Under the pieces are notes generated by a model. The model did no database searches. It was given only the letters and a program-made list of their open reading frames with translations, and was not told the DNA's origin. Below, piece by piece: positions 22,913 through 33,850 of a stretch of 64,000 nt of DNA; the first letter of the stretch is position 1, and each line of letters opens with the position of its first letter. This DNA comes from Ctenosaura bakeri. Its lineage: Eukaryota; Chordata; Lepidosauria; Squamata; Iguanidae. Location of the stretch: assembly GCA_948474755.1 (NCBI GenBank), contig CAOLHI010000413.1, positions 1-64,000 on the forward strand, in the 5' to 3' direction. The position numbers and the translations under genes are program-made.

Positions 22913-23700
22913 TATCCCGCCCCACCAGACAATCCACGCAGGCTGCTTCTCACAGCGGGTCGCCAGGTGCCGCTCTTGCGGCCTTTCGTTCCCACCCGGA
23001 AGGGTTTGAGTGGGGCGCCGGGAGGGCCACGGAGGGAGCGGAAGTCGCGTGCCGCCCGGGCGGAAGCGGGAAGCCGAGCGTCGAGGAGGCGGCGGCGGCG
23101 GCGAGGCCGGAGCGCTTTGGCGGTTGCACCCGGCAAAATGGCGGATCGGGAGGAGGCGCTGAGGGAGTTCGTGGCCGTGACCGGGGCCGAGGAGGAGCGG
23201 GCGCGCTTCTTCCTGGAGTCGGCGGGCGGGGACCTGCAGGTACCGTCGGCGGGGAGGGAGGGGAGCCCAACGCAGACCCCCCGCTCGGCTTTCTTTCCAG
23301 GGGAGGGAGAAGCGCCTGTCTGGAAGGGGCCGCTGAGAGACCCTCCTGTCGGCGGCCCTCAGGCGAGGCGCCTCGCCCTCCCGCCTTCCAGCCCCACGAG
23401 GGCCCCAGGGGAGGAGGGGGCTTCCTCTCTCCCGCTTCCTCCACCGCCGTCTCCCTTCTTCTTCCAAGCTCTCCGCCCTGCTCCTTCTCATCCTCCCCGC
23501 TTGGCGCCTTCCTCCAGGGCCTCCTCCCTCCCTGGCCTGAGGCAGGCCTTGCCCCCCACCCCTCCGCCCTGCCTCAGAGGAGGGGGCCTTTTCGCCTCAG
23601 GAGTTTCTTCCCTGGACACGAGGGACGGCACCTCCCTTTGTCTCCGGCTCCTCTCAGGCTTTGCCCCCGTCCCCCCAAAACCGGCTAGGATCCCCGTCTT
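22913..23700 (+). promoter_or_regulatory. CpG island and promoter of NSFL1C
   Basis: GC- and CpG-rich sequence surrounds the NSFL1C start codon and extends into intron 1. The bases AAAATGGCGG at the start codon (about 23135-23144) match the YY1 consensus that often overlaps translation starts of housekeeping genes. No TATA box is apparent. Long open frames in this block on both strands result from the lack of stop codons in GC-rich DNA. Confidence 0.75.
23138..23239 (+). CDS. NSFL1C: NSFL1C (p47) coding exon 1
   Basis: Encodes residues 1-34: [20 protein letters not shown] then [14 protein letters not shown], the first part of the UBA domain that binds mono-ubiquitin. Human p47 begins [20 protein letters not shown], so the start is secure. 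The donor is CTGCAG|GTACCG, phase 0. NSFL1C is the adaptor that directs the AAA ATPase p97/VCP to membrane fusion in Golgi, ER and nuclear envelope reassembly. The nine exons sum to 1109 bases, one short of 370 codons (369 residues plus stop; human has 370 residues); see exon 3. Confidence 0.97.
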
Positions 23701-23731
23701 TTGGAGGGGAGGGGGTAGTGGTCGCTGAAGG

Positions 23732-25615
23732 CAGTGGTTTATTCAAGTCTTTCACTCCAGGTCTGAAGTCAAGCCTCTCTAGAGACTTGACTTCCTTCCA
23801 GTCTCAAGTCCTTGCAGGATACTTTCAAGTCAAATCTCAAGTCTGGGAGCCAACTTTATGCCCCAGTCTCTGTTCCAGAATTTGTGGACCAAGACAAATA
23901 AAGTCAATGGCAACAATTTAAGTAGATGCAGCCCTCCACTTTTATGATTTTGCTATCTGCAGTTTGGAAGTGGGAAATAGGATCCTTCTTACTCCCCATT
24001 TCTCAAGCTGGGGGCTTTTGTGCCAATGGGAATAAAAGAGTCTGCAGCTTTTGAAGTGGGGAATAGGATCCTTTTACTCCCCGTGTCCAAAGCTGGAGGA
24101 TTTTTCATTAGTGGGGAATAGGATCCTTCTTACTCCCCATTTGTCAAGCTGGAGGCTTTTGTGCCAATGAGCATAACAGAGTCTGCAGCTTCTGAAGTGG
24201 GGAATAGGATCCTTTTACTCCCCGTGTCCAAAGCTGGAGGATTTTTCATTAGTGGGGAATAGGATCCTTCTTACTCCCCGTTTCTCAAGCTGGGGGCTTT
24301 TGTGCCAATGGGAATAAAAGAGTCTGCAGCTTTTGAAGTGGGGAATAGGATCCTTTTACTCCCCGTGTCCAAAGCTGGAGGATTTTTCATTAGTGGGGAA
24401 TAGGATCCTTCTTACTCCCCGTTTCTCAAGCTGGGGGCTTTTGTGCCAATGGGCATAAAAGAATCTGCAGCTTCTGAAGTGGGGAATAGGATCCTTTTAC
24501 TCCCCGTGTCCAAAGCTGGAGGATTTTTCATTAGTGGGGAATAGGATCCTTCTTACTCCCCATTTGTCAAGCTGGAGGCTTTTGTGCCAATGAGCATAAC
24601 AGAGTCTGCAGCTTCTGAAGTGGGGAATAGGATCCTTTTACTCCCCGTGTCCAAAGCTGGAGGATTTTTCATTAGTGGGGAATAGGATCCTTCTTACTCC
24701 CCATTTGTCAAGCTGGAGGCTTTTGTGCCAATGAGCATAACAGAGTCTGCAGCTTCTGAAGTGGGGAATAGGATCCTTTTACTCCCCGTGTCCAAAGCTG
24801 GAGGATTTTTCATTAGTGGGGAATAGGATCCTTCTTACTCCCCATTTGTCAAGCTGGAGGCTTTTGTGCCAATGAGCATAACAGAGTCTGCAGCTTCTGA
24901 AGTGGGGAATAGGATCCTTTTACTCCCCGTGTCCAAAGCTGGAGGATTTTTCATTAGTGGGGAATAGGATCCTTCTTACTCCCCATTTGTCAAGCTGGAG
25001 GCTTTTGTGCCAATGAGCATAGAAGAGTCTGCAGCTTCTGAAGTGGGGAATAGGATCCTTTTACTCCCCATGTCCAAAGCTGGAGGATTTTTCATTAGTG
25101 GGGAATAGGATCCTTCTTATTCCCCATTGCTGAAGCTTTAAAAGCTTTAGAAGGAGGGCTCTTCTTACCCCAAGCCTGTTGCCTAACACACTTGCTGTTT
25201 CCCTTTAGGAAGCACAGCCTATGCTCTGGGGTCGAGTCTTGTTTTCTGCTCTTAGGAAATATTTTAGAAAACTTTGCCAGTAGGCAGCAGGGACAGGCTA
25301 CTAAGCAGACCTCAAGCCCATTGCCTAACCCAGTTGCTGTTCCCCTCTGAAAAATGCATCTGCACTTTGGCCTTGAGACAGATCACCGTGTGACCAGTAG
25401 GCAAAAAGAGATGGAAGTGTTGTTCAAAGTTGTAAGGTTTCTGGATGAACATAACACATGTTACTGAACCAAGGGCAGCAAGGCAGTCACTCAAAATATA
25501 CAAGTCTCAAGTCGAATTAGTGCACATTTATTGCCGAGTCAAGTCCGAGTCGAGTCACTGGAGCAACTTAAGTCCAACCTGACTTTGAGTCAGTTGACTC
25601 GAGTCTACATCACTG
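23732..25615. mobile_element. Non-autonomous hAT element carrying a minisatellite
   Basis: The element starts CAGTGGTTTATTCAAGTC and the reverse complement of its right end starts CAGTGATGTAGACTCGAGTC. CAGTG termini are typical of hAT transposons. Flanks are GCTGAAGG (23724-23731) and GCTAAAGG (25616-25623), an 8-bp target duplication with one mismatch. Both ends are rich in 'caagtc' and 'gagtc' motifs. The middle (about 23960-25130) is a 141-bp tandem array. No transposase frame is present. Total length is 1884 bp. Confidence 0.8.
23958..25133 (+). repeat. Minisatellite, 141-bp unit, about 8 copies
   Basis: The phrase 'tttttcattagtggggaat' recurs at 24101, 24242, 24383, 24524, 24665, 24806, 24947 and 25088, exactly 141 bp apart each time. 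Each unit contains two related subunits (about 86 and 55 bp), each starting 'gtggggaataggatcctt' and running to 'actcccc', which is itself imperfectly palindromic around GGATCC. Units differ by only a few substitutions, so the array is young or homogenised. Confidence 0.97.
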
Positions 25616-26804
25616 GCTAAAGGGCTGGTCTCTTCTGTGGGCTTATCTCTTGCAAACAGATCCCATTGCCCCCAGACAGTCCTGCTTGGGGGACATGTTT
25701 TGGGATGGGGAAGGGAACGGCCTTCCTTGCTACAGCCTTGTGGCTTCTGGTATGTCAGCCATTGCTATCCTGTCTTCCTCTGATAAGGATCTTGGTCAAG
25801 AGTTGTAAGGAAATTTCCACTCCTTTCAAATTTGATTCTTTCCCCCTGTAGCTTTGGTAGCTAAACCAGTATTTCCCAAAAAGTGGCTCAAGACCGAAGT
25901 AAACCAACACCAGTGGGAGCCCTAAGAGAGAATAGGTGGTGGCATCAGAGCTCTTCAGTTAAAACTGGGCTGGTGGAGCTCAGCCTCATTCTCAGGGTCT
26001 TAGGTATTTCCCTTGTTAAATGATTGCGTTCTTGAGTGTTCACTGCAGCCAGAGACAGGGCAGTGCTTGGTGTGGCACTGATTGCAGCTGCTTGCAGTTT
26101 GGCAACTTGAGTTTCAGGAAGAACAAGTTTCCCTGTGTGATGCTCGAGCTTCCAGGGAGATTGGAGCTGTCTCACTTCTGTAGGTGCCCTGGGCTGAGAT
26201 AGCCACTGAACCAGCTCTTTGCACATCATTTGGTGTCTTTTGAGGAAAAAAAAAAAATCCATAGTCATGTTTTGGATCGATATTCTACAGTTTGACACTT
26301 TAAAGCGCAGGATGTTTTGGGAGTTGTAGTCCTACACATTTGGAGGGTTCCAGGTTGGAGAAGACTGTTTTGGCTTTTGTATATATTGTAGTAAGATTAT
26401 AAATGTGACATAAGTGGTAGAGAACAACCTTAAAAATGAGTACATATCCCTCTATTTGTCCATATCCATCTATGTACCACAAGGCTCTTTGAGATATAGA
26501 ACTGGAAAATTTTTTGCCTGGAAGCAGTTATTGCAGGGCTCAGGTACACAGTATCTGAAATTTTTGGACTGGAATATCAAGACACTTAACTGGCAATCTG
26601 TTCCACCTGCTTTCCTAAAAGGAACTTGGTTTTCTTTCCAACAGGTTATGGCTTTTTCACACATTACAGTAAGAACACAAATGCTCCCTTACATGAGATG
26701 CAGACAGTTGGGAATTCCAAGTGCAGTGTACTTATAATCTAATGTGTGTGTTAAAACATGCATCTTGGAACACAGTACAGCCATACCTATGGTTTTGAAG
26801 ACTG

Positions 26805-26872
26805 TACCACCCTAAACAGGACCAGCCATGCCTGATTTCAGAAGCTATGCACAGTCGGGCTTGGCTAGTTAC
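26805..26872 (+). repeat. 5S-rRNA-derived SINE fragment
   Basis: 'cctgatttcagaagctatgc' and 'agtcgggcttggctagtta' match the 5S internal region in order. Only this head remains. Confidence 0.5.
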
Positions 26873-26937
26873 AGAGTTACCTTTCTGGAAATAGATCTAA
26901 ACCAGACCTTTTATCATCATCATTGTCTCCTCCTCCT

Positions 26938-27050
26938 CCTCTTTCTTCTTATGTGCCTTCAAGCCATTTCTGACTTGTGGTAACCCTAACATCACCTGAT
27001 GGGTTTCCATGGCCAAGCAGGGAATCAGATGTACTATCTTTTAGGGTGGA
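26938..27050 (-). repeat. tRNA-derived SINE fragment
   Basis: 'tgtgccttcaagccatttct' and 'gggtttccatggccaagcag' match the minus orientation of the ACA-tailed SINE family; the central part is deleted. Confidence 0.65.
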
Positions 27051-29555
27051 GAGTATGAATAGTGCAAATTGAATAACCCTTATCTGAAATGCTTGGGATT
27101 AGAAGTGTTTCGTATTTTTAAAAGATTTTTAGAGTTTCGAATACTTGTATTTGCATATACATAAATACAGTACTGTACAGGAGATCTCCATGGAGCCCAT
27201 GAATGAGTAAGAAGCACCACAGCCGCTGCCTTGCACCAAGCATTACACTCAGATTCCTGCCATTTCACAGATCCTTCTGTCTCTCTCAAGCCTTGTGTCT
27301 CATTCATTCATTCACTACTTTTGTTGTGTATGAGATGAGAGACTGAGGATCTGAGAGACAGATGAATAGGAGTTCCACAGCCGCCACCTCTGAGGAAGAA
27401 GCAGGCAGCTGGTGGCAAAAAGTTTCAGTTTATGGAGGTTTTTGGATTTTGTGTGCTAAAAATATAATCCATGATACATACAAAACACTTAGTTCCCATA
27501 CCAGTCCAGAGTGGGCAATTTGACATCTGTTTTGCATGTGACACTTTAGATTCTCAAAGCATCATGGATGGTAGCCCTCTTGTGCTGAGAAATAGGTAAC
27601 ACTTGTTCTCCTGGTAAAGAAGATGGAGTGCTGAAAATGAATAACTATATCTGGTCACAATGGCAAAAAAAAAAAAAAAAAGGTGGGGGAGAAGGTGTAC
27701 TACCTTAATAGCATTCATAACTGCTTAGTTGTAGCACTGAATGTTAGTGCCCCTGTTTTCCAGAACCTAGATTGTTGGAAAATGGAAGCTGCTGACTGAA
27801 TATAAAACTAGATTCAGGCTGCAGTCCTCTTCTACACGGAAGCACGTCCATCTGAACTCTGTGGAGCTTTCACATTGTTGAAAGGACAAGCATAAAATCA
27901 CACTGTTACGTTTATGATTACCTTACAGAATAATTTTGCTGTGCTAGTTCAGTTTTACAAATTTGACCACATAGGCTCCATGGCTGTGGGAATCTGAAAA
28001 GTACTGAATGTTTTTTTTTTTATGTATTGGACAATTTAAAAGACAGCACATCAGTGTGTTAATTTGTAATAACTTACCCATTCTACTAATGTTTGTGGGA
28101 AGTTGGCCCTAGGGCCTGTTCACATTTTACTGATGAGTTGCCAGTGCTGTGCTTTGCAGTGAAATCTTGAGGTGGACTAATTGCCTCTGTTGTCCTTTTA
28201 CTCTGTTTTCAGTACAATATTCTTAAATTTGAGATTTCTGGCACTTGAAGGATTAGCGGTCCCAGTGGGTGGGTGTCTTTCTCAGTAGGTGACCTGTAGG
28301 CCGTACCAGACTTCAAAATGCCTGTGACTGGCCCTCCAGATTTTCTTCTGTCTGCTTTGCTCATCCTTGCCCCAGGCCCTGCCAGCCGTGTTATTTCAAC
28401 ACGAGCACAATCAGAAGGAACTAAGAAGCGAAGCTCTCTCAGAGACATTCTCCATGAGTGAAAAGGTTTTCTTGGTGGCCCCATGTCTATCTGACTTCTT
28501 CTGAGTTTTAAGTCTTTTGGGGGGCCATGCTCATCTCTTTAGTGTTTCCTGTATTCAATGCATTTTAGTCTAGGATTAGTGTATACAGTATGACAACCTG
28601 AATTACCGGTGCTTCTCCTTCCCTCCTTCTGCTTATCCAAACTTCATGGGTAGACCTCTACTCGCTTATGCTAATTCTCATTTTTGTCTTTCCTTTCTCA
28701 TATCCTCATGCATATATACCCTCCATAATCTTCAAATCTTTTGCTTTGCCCTCCTTTTAAAAAGTCCTGCAAACTTTTCTCCTCTTGCACTTCTTTGTAC
28801 TAATTTGATCCTACATGTAGATTGCCCTAGTTCATAGACTTCCTATTACTCTATAATTCTTTTTTCATTCCTTTGTGTTTCATCCTGCAGTTGCAAAGTG
28901 TTCTTTTTTATCCTTTAGTTTCAGTTTTTTCTATCTGTTTAGCTTGTGGGCAGTAGCCTGTTTAGTTTCGTCAGTTTTCTGCACCTGGTGTTGTTCAAAC
29001 ATTTTTACAATGATTGAATGATACCAATATCTGTGAGAGTTGGCAAGTCAGCAGATGGGCTGGCCAACTTCACTGTTTAAATGAAGGTTGCCATGCACCT
29101 GGAGGCAGGAACTGTCTGACACTCCAGATATTTTGCATTAAAACTCCCACAGTCTGAGGTAGGATTAAGAGACCTGGAGCCAGAACATCTGGCAGGGTGA
29201 TGATTGCCCTCCTGTGCCATACACTGTGGATGTAAGGATGCTTTGCATTCCAGATGTGTGGGATCTGTGCTGAGTTGGAACAATTGGCTGATTCCCCCCC
29301 CCTTCCTTTTTTGGACTTCAGATTTTCTTTGCCTGGGAAACAAAATTTCACTAAAGTGCTAGTGAATATGATGGAGATCAGTCCAGCTTTACTTAGCAGG
29401 ATTTTCCCAGGGGACTTTTCTGGACTATGCCCACTGGTATGGATGGGTGGTGAAGATGTTGTTATGGGATAATTGAATGTTGTGCTCCTACCTTCATGGA
29501 TGGCACAAAGTGATGGTGCCATCTCTCAAAAGCTGCTGTGAATCCCTCCTTTCAG

Positions 29556-29653
29556 ATTGCCCTGGCCAGTTTCTACGAAGATGGAGGTGATGAAGACATT
29601 ATCACACTCCCCCAGCCTGCTCCAAGCTCTGTTACCAGAGGCACCACACCCAG
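29556..29653 (+). CDS. NSFL1C: NSFL1C coding exon 2
   Basis: Encodes residues 35-66 plus two bases: [20 protein letters not shown] then [12 protein letters not shown]. It completes the UBA domain (the conserved [10 protein letters not shown] follows DLQ of exon 1) and starts the acidic, flexible linker. The acceptor is TTTCAG and the donor CCCAG|GTGAGA; the split codon makes serine with exon 3. Only a few linker residues differ from human. Confidence 0.97.
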
Positions 29654-31596
29654 GTGAGAACAAACCAGCATGCCTTTGGGCACACCTGTCGTACACACTA
29701 ATGTAAAGCTGCCAGTTTCCACAAGGAGTCTTGAGAACTGCAGCTTTGGAAGGCTCTGAGAATATTCTGCTAGAGATGTCTAACATTCATAGATCCAGAA
29801 CAGTGAGGTTAGATGTGACTTTCAAGTCATTCTTATACGTTGAGAGTTAGCATTAATTAAGGCTGACTGCAAGGGCTTTGAAGGGTTTTAAAAATAACAG
29901 TGCTGTATTTTCTGTAATAGAGCAGAGTAGCAAAACTTAATTCATAAGGAGTAGTTTCATGTGTGTGTAAATAAATGTTTTATGGAGATTTTTGTACACT
30001 TCGTATTTGTGTCTGTCAGGATATGTCAGCGGAAACAAATGGTTTGCATTCAGGTTCAGTCCCCACTGCATCCCCAAATATCCTGTCACGGGGATGATCT
30101 TGGGTTCTGAGACTGGGTAGAATTCCTCTCTGGGACTTTGTGGAGCTGAAGCAATCACAGTAGACAGAACTGGCTCGCAGAAGCTCCAGTCTCCTGCCTT
30201 TGATGACTCAGCATGACCCTGTTGTCGGCTGTAGAAGGTTTTTTAAATGTCATACCATGTGACATGACTGGCTTTCTTTTTCTCACATTTGCATTTTCAC
30301 TGCCTTGGATGTTGAGAACCTTGCAAAAGCAAGAAGGAGAAAGAGGCAAGTGTGCTAAGGCTAGACACCAAAAAAATACTTAAAGAGTTGACCCACATAG
30401 AGAACATTGAAAGAGCAGCACATCTGCTGCAGTGCTTTGCACTCAGTTTCAAAGGCACACCAAATTCCTTAGCGATGGAGAGTGACTGAGAGGCCAGTGT
30501 CCTCCTCCTTCTCCAGTTTTGAGCTACTTCAGCACAGTTACCAGAAGAGGGAAGGAACCTAGTCACAGAATCGTAGAGTAAGAAGGGACCCCAAGGGCCC
30601 TCTGGTCAAATACACAGTGAAAGCCCTCCTGAGAGATGGCCATCCAACCTTTACTTAAAGACTTCTGAGGAAGGAAGGTCCATCATATTGTATTTATGGT
30701 GAGCAAAATGATGGTTCCTAGTCTCTCTTTCTGAAGCCATTTTCTAGAATTCTGCTGTGACCCTTCAAGGAGCAGGCAGGCCTCATTCTCATTAGTTACC
30801 AGGCTTAAAGAGATGATTAAGCCTGCACTCTAGAGGTTTCCTTGAAAGTCCTCTTTTCTTTCTCCCGTGAAAGAAAAGTGCTGCCTAAGAAATGCTTGGG
30901 ATCAGGGTAAAACCTGACCTAACATGGGGCACAGAGACCTGGCCTCTATTAATAGGAATCTTTTTAGTGTTTCAGTGCACACAGAGATGTGCTTCCCTTC
31001 ATCTCTGAGTCTTTGCTCAGCAAAATGCACACACTTTCATAATCATAGGCATTTTAGTAGTGAGTTGTAATACACATGGGTCACATTCTGAATATATATA
31101 TATATATGTATATGTATATGACAGGAATATGATCCTTTTGCTGCCTGGTAGACATTCAACACTTAATTGTCCTTTTGACCTCTGTTTGACTTGCCGCTTA
31201 ATACTGTAGCTGCAGTGGCATGATTGCAAAGAGAAAAGAAGGTTGGGATTCTCCATGGATTGTTTCAGTGAGAATTCCACTTCTCCATTCTTCCCCTATC
31301 TTGCTCCTTCTCTGCCCAGATTTCAGCCTTTTGTACAGCTTTGCAAGGCTGTGTTGCTCTATATCCTAAATTGCTGCATCCTTGCACCATGCTGAATATT
31401 GTGCTGGTGTCATTATGGAATTCTGCGTTCTGCTGGTCTTGTCCTGTTTTTGCTTTGTTTCATATTGTTTCCCTCTTGTAAGCAGGATTAGACTTGTAAG
31501 ACGCTGAGAGGGATGGTTGGTTGGAGGAAGGAGTGAGGACAAAAGATTGCATTAGCAGAAGGTGGACTTATTTGGATTTTCCTTTATTCCTTCCAG
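29654..31596. other. NSFL1C intron 2
   Basis: Contains a short diverged CR1 3' piece in minus orientation (about 30563-30680) and a (TA)n run near 31095-31118. Otherwise unassigned. Confidence 0.55.
30563..30680 (-). mobile_element. CR1 3' end fragment
   Basis: 'acagaatcgtagagtaagaa', 'gatggccatccaacctttac' and 'ttctgaggaaggaaggtcc' follow the CR1 3' order in reverse orientation, with moderate divergence. Confidence 0.75.
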
Positions 31597-31670
31597 CGAC
31601 CACAGGGTGACATCATTCCGAGATCTTGTCCACGCTCAGGAAGAGGAGGAGGAGGAAGAAAAGGACAAAG
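31597..31670 (+). CDS. NSFL1C: NSFL1C coding exon 3, with frame conflict at its end
   Basis: Encodes from residue 67: [20 protein letters not shown] then EEKDK. It matches human [20 protein letters not shown], so the exon is certain. The acidic run is the linker between UBA and SEP. The visible donor is AAAG|GTTTGT, leaving one base, while exon 4 needs two bases before its first base to read arginine and then [10 protein letters not shown]. One base is therefore missing. The likeliest place is the AAA run before the donor, where one more A would give KDK-R and restore 370 codons. It could be an assembly indel, a real lesion, or a missed tiny exon. Confidence 0.92.
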
Positions 31671-33379
31671 GTTTGTTGCTGGGTGAATGCTCGGATCTCC
31701 ATCTTAGTTGTGGGGAGAGGAGCAGAAAAATCTGCCTTTGTCTCCGGAGATACATTGATGCTGAGGCTGCTATAGAAATGTCTGCCTTGGGCGGGGTTAG
31801 TTGCTCTTGAAGCAGCTGTTGGAGTCTGTCTCTAGGAGGGCATGACCCTTCCTGCCTTTGTCTGAAGCCCTTTCATTCCAGCCCTTGCATAGTAAGTGGC
31901 TGTGCTCGTCTTAGCTGTGGGCGGGTGGTATTACTACTCTCTTCCTTCTGTGCTAATAAACAGGCATTCTGCCTCAAGAAAAACTGAGTTCTCTGACCTC
32001 TAAGAAGTACGTACAACTATTTAGCATTTTATTTTAATTTTGATTACATTTTAATTTACTCTGTTCACTACTTGTGCCTCTTATTCTGTTTTTTGGCTAG
32101 TCATGAGGGGAGTGAAAGGTGGCCACAGATCAGCTGGTAGAAGTCTGAGGCCTGTACTCAGGAGGCGAGAGGAAGGAGGCCCCTTGAGGTTCTTGTCCCA
32201 AGACACTGACTCCAGCAGTGGACATTGTTGCTAATCAGGTTCTTCTGCAGGAGGGATCCAAAGTAGCTTCTCAAAATTGACCATGCCTGTGGGTGTGTTG
32301 GCACAGGCCTTCGAGCCATTTCTGACTTATGGCAACCTAAGGCATCCCTATTATGGGGGTTTCCTGACTGGATTTACTCAGAGGAGTGTGCAAAGGGTTC
32401 TTGTAGTATCTTTGAAACTGGCTAGAAAAAGAAGTTGGTAGCATAAACTTTCGTGGACTTAAAGTCTGTGAAAGCTTATACTATCAACTTCTTTCTCCTA
32501 TTTAGTCTCAAAGATGCTATCAGACCGCTTTGCATACTGATCCAGACTAAGTATTCCTCCATTACATGGTCAGGCTGAGGTTTTTGGGAAGATCTGCCTG
32601 AAGACCATTTGCTGAATTCATGAAGGAGGTGGAACTTGGAGCAGTCATCTTGATTCATAGCTGAGTTTCTTTAGCCTATCCTCCATGCAGTGTTAATGCA
32701 CTCTGACACTAATCCGTATGAACTATCACCAGTTTAGCCTTTCTGGATGGCTTTGCCATCTGAACTTAACAGAGTGTTGCTTGACAAGGGAGTTCCTGCT
32801 GCTGAAGTTGAGGAGTCACACTGGCAGGTTGGAAATAAAAGTAGTGGACCCCCACCGTTTGGGGCAACCATGCCTGATGTTCAAACTAAAGTCTTGAGCC
32901 TTGCTGTAGTTAGCATGCTATAATGTAGCTGCTGCATCTTGCCTTTTGCCAGCTGGCAGAACAGAGCTGTCTGTGAAGAGACTGGCAGGTTTAGCCAGGC
33001 GGACCTTTAGCACTCCTACTGCAAGCTGGTCATCTGTGGAGTGAAAAGACAGCAAGTGTGCATATGTTTTTACAGATCTTGCACTTTCTAAACCTGTTTA
33101 TTAGCCCAGATGTTGGACCCTAAGGTGGGGGAGCAGGAGAGATTGGGATTTGCTATGATGACAGGACAGAGCTGAAATAAGTGGACATAATGGGTATTAG
33201 CTTTTTTTTAATGCTTTCACTGCTGTCCTGGGAATTAGGGTTGCGTGCATGTAGAACTGTGATATGTTCAGCCAACTCAGATGTACATGCTTGCATGAAG
33301 GCTCCAGTGGGCACCTTCATACTGTCCAATGGAGAAATACAATGATGATGATGATGAGGCTCTGTTGACTTCTCTTCAG
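31671..33379. other. NSFL1C intron 3
   Basis: No exon was found on looking for a short segment of 3n+1 bases flanked by AG and GT that would restore the frame and encode a conserved peptide. A SINE piece lies at about 32288-32400. A short GAT-repeat run lies near 33340-33358. Confidence 0.5.
32288..32400 (-). repeat. tRNA-derived SINE fragment
   Basis: 'gccttcgagccatttctgac', 'ttatggcaacctaaggca' and 'ctcagaggagtgtgcaaag' follow the minus orientation of the ACA-tailed SINE; the tRNA-like head is missing. Confidence 0.65.
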
Positions 33380-33545
33380 ATTTTATGCCGGTGGTTCAGA
33401 GCGAAGTGGGCAGCAGATTGTTGGTCCACCAAGGAAGAAGAGTCCCAATGAGCTGGTGGAGGATTTGTTTCGAGGGGCCAAAGAGCATGGAGCTGTAGCT
33501 GTTGAGAGAACAGCAAAGAGCCCTGGAGAGGGTAGCAGGCCAAAG
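33380..33545 (+). CDS. NSFL1C: NSFL1C coding exon 4
   Basis: Encodes [20 protein letters not shown], then [20 protein letters not shown], then [15 protein letters not shown]. It carries the basic PPRKK patch and the KSPGE site, which in mammalian p47 is Ser140, phosphorylated by CDK1 in mitosis to release p47 from Golgi membranes. The acceptor CTTCAG precedes a single A, which must complete the codon begun in exon 3; the donor is CCAAAG|GTGAGC, phase 0. Length is 166 bases. A CR1 copy begins about 30 bp after the donor. Confidence 0.96.
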
Positions 33546-33574
33546 GTGAGCACTGAGAAGGCTCTGCTAAAATC

Positions 33575-33850
33575 CACAAACTGGAACGTGTCCAAAGGAG
33601 GGCAACCAAAATGATGAAAGGCCTGGAAACTATATGGCTTAGGAGCTGGGTATGTTTAGCCTGGAAAGGAGAAGGGAAAGAAGGTACATGAAGGGATGTC
33701 ATATGGAAGATGGGGCAAGCTTATTTTCTACTACTCCAGAGGCTAGGACACAGAGCAATGACTTTAAGCTATAGGAAAAGAGATGCCACCTAAACGTTAG
33801 GAAAAACGTTAGGTGGCCCTAGTGGTCTCTTCCAGCTCTAGGATTCTGCT
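33575..33850 (+). mobile_element. Diverged CR1 fragment
   Basis: 'ctggaacgtgtccaaaggag', 'ggtatgtttagcctggaaag' and 'ttccagctctaggattctgc' match CR1 blocks in order, with internal deletions. There is no intact frame. Confidence 0.8.

Larger units (their letters stand above)
17481..22914. other. Intergenic block between TBC1D20 and NSFL1C
   Basis: About 5.4 kb without a gene. It holds MITEs, a SPIN-like hAT element, CR1 pieces and a solo LTR, each listed separately. The long open frames in 18181-18737 come from a GC-rich transposon interior and are not conserved proteins that I recognise. Confidence 0.6.
23240..29555. other. NSFL1C intron 1
   Basis: A 6.3 kb intron. It holds the hAT element with minisatellite (23732-25615), a 5S-like SINE scrap (about 26805-26872), a SINE piece (about 26938-27050), poly-A near 27667-27680, and otherwise unassigned sequence. 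No further exon was recognised. Confidence 0.6.

Noticed and set aside
22886..23728. Long open frames (200-263 codons) on both strands around the NSFL1C start
   Set aside because: They arise from stop-poor GC-rich CpG island DNA, cross the NSFL1C exon 1 donor, and show no known domain; only the 34-codon exon in one of them is real.
23958..25133. A CRISPR-like array, because of regular spacing
   Set aside because: The whole 141-bp unit is repeated, with no variable spacers, and the genome is vertebrate.
31671..33379. A microexon of 10 bases near 31910 ('ctgtgggcgg' between AG and GT) to restore the NSFL1C frame
   Set aside because: It would fit the phase but has a weak context and no similarity to known p47 residues; a one-base loss in the AAA run is simpler.
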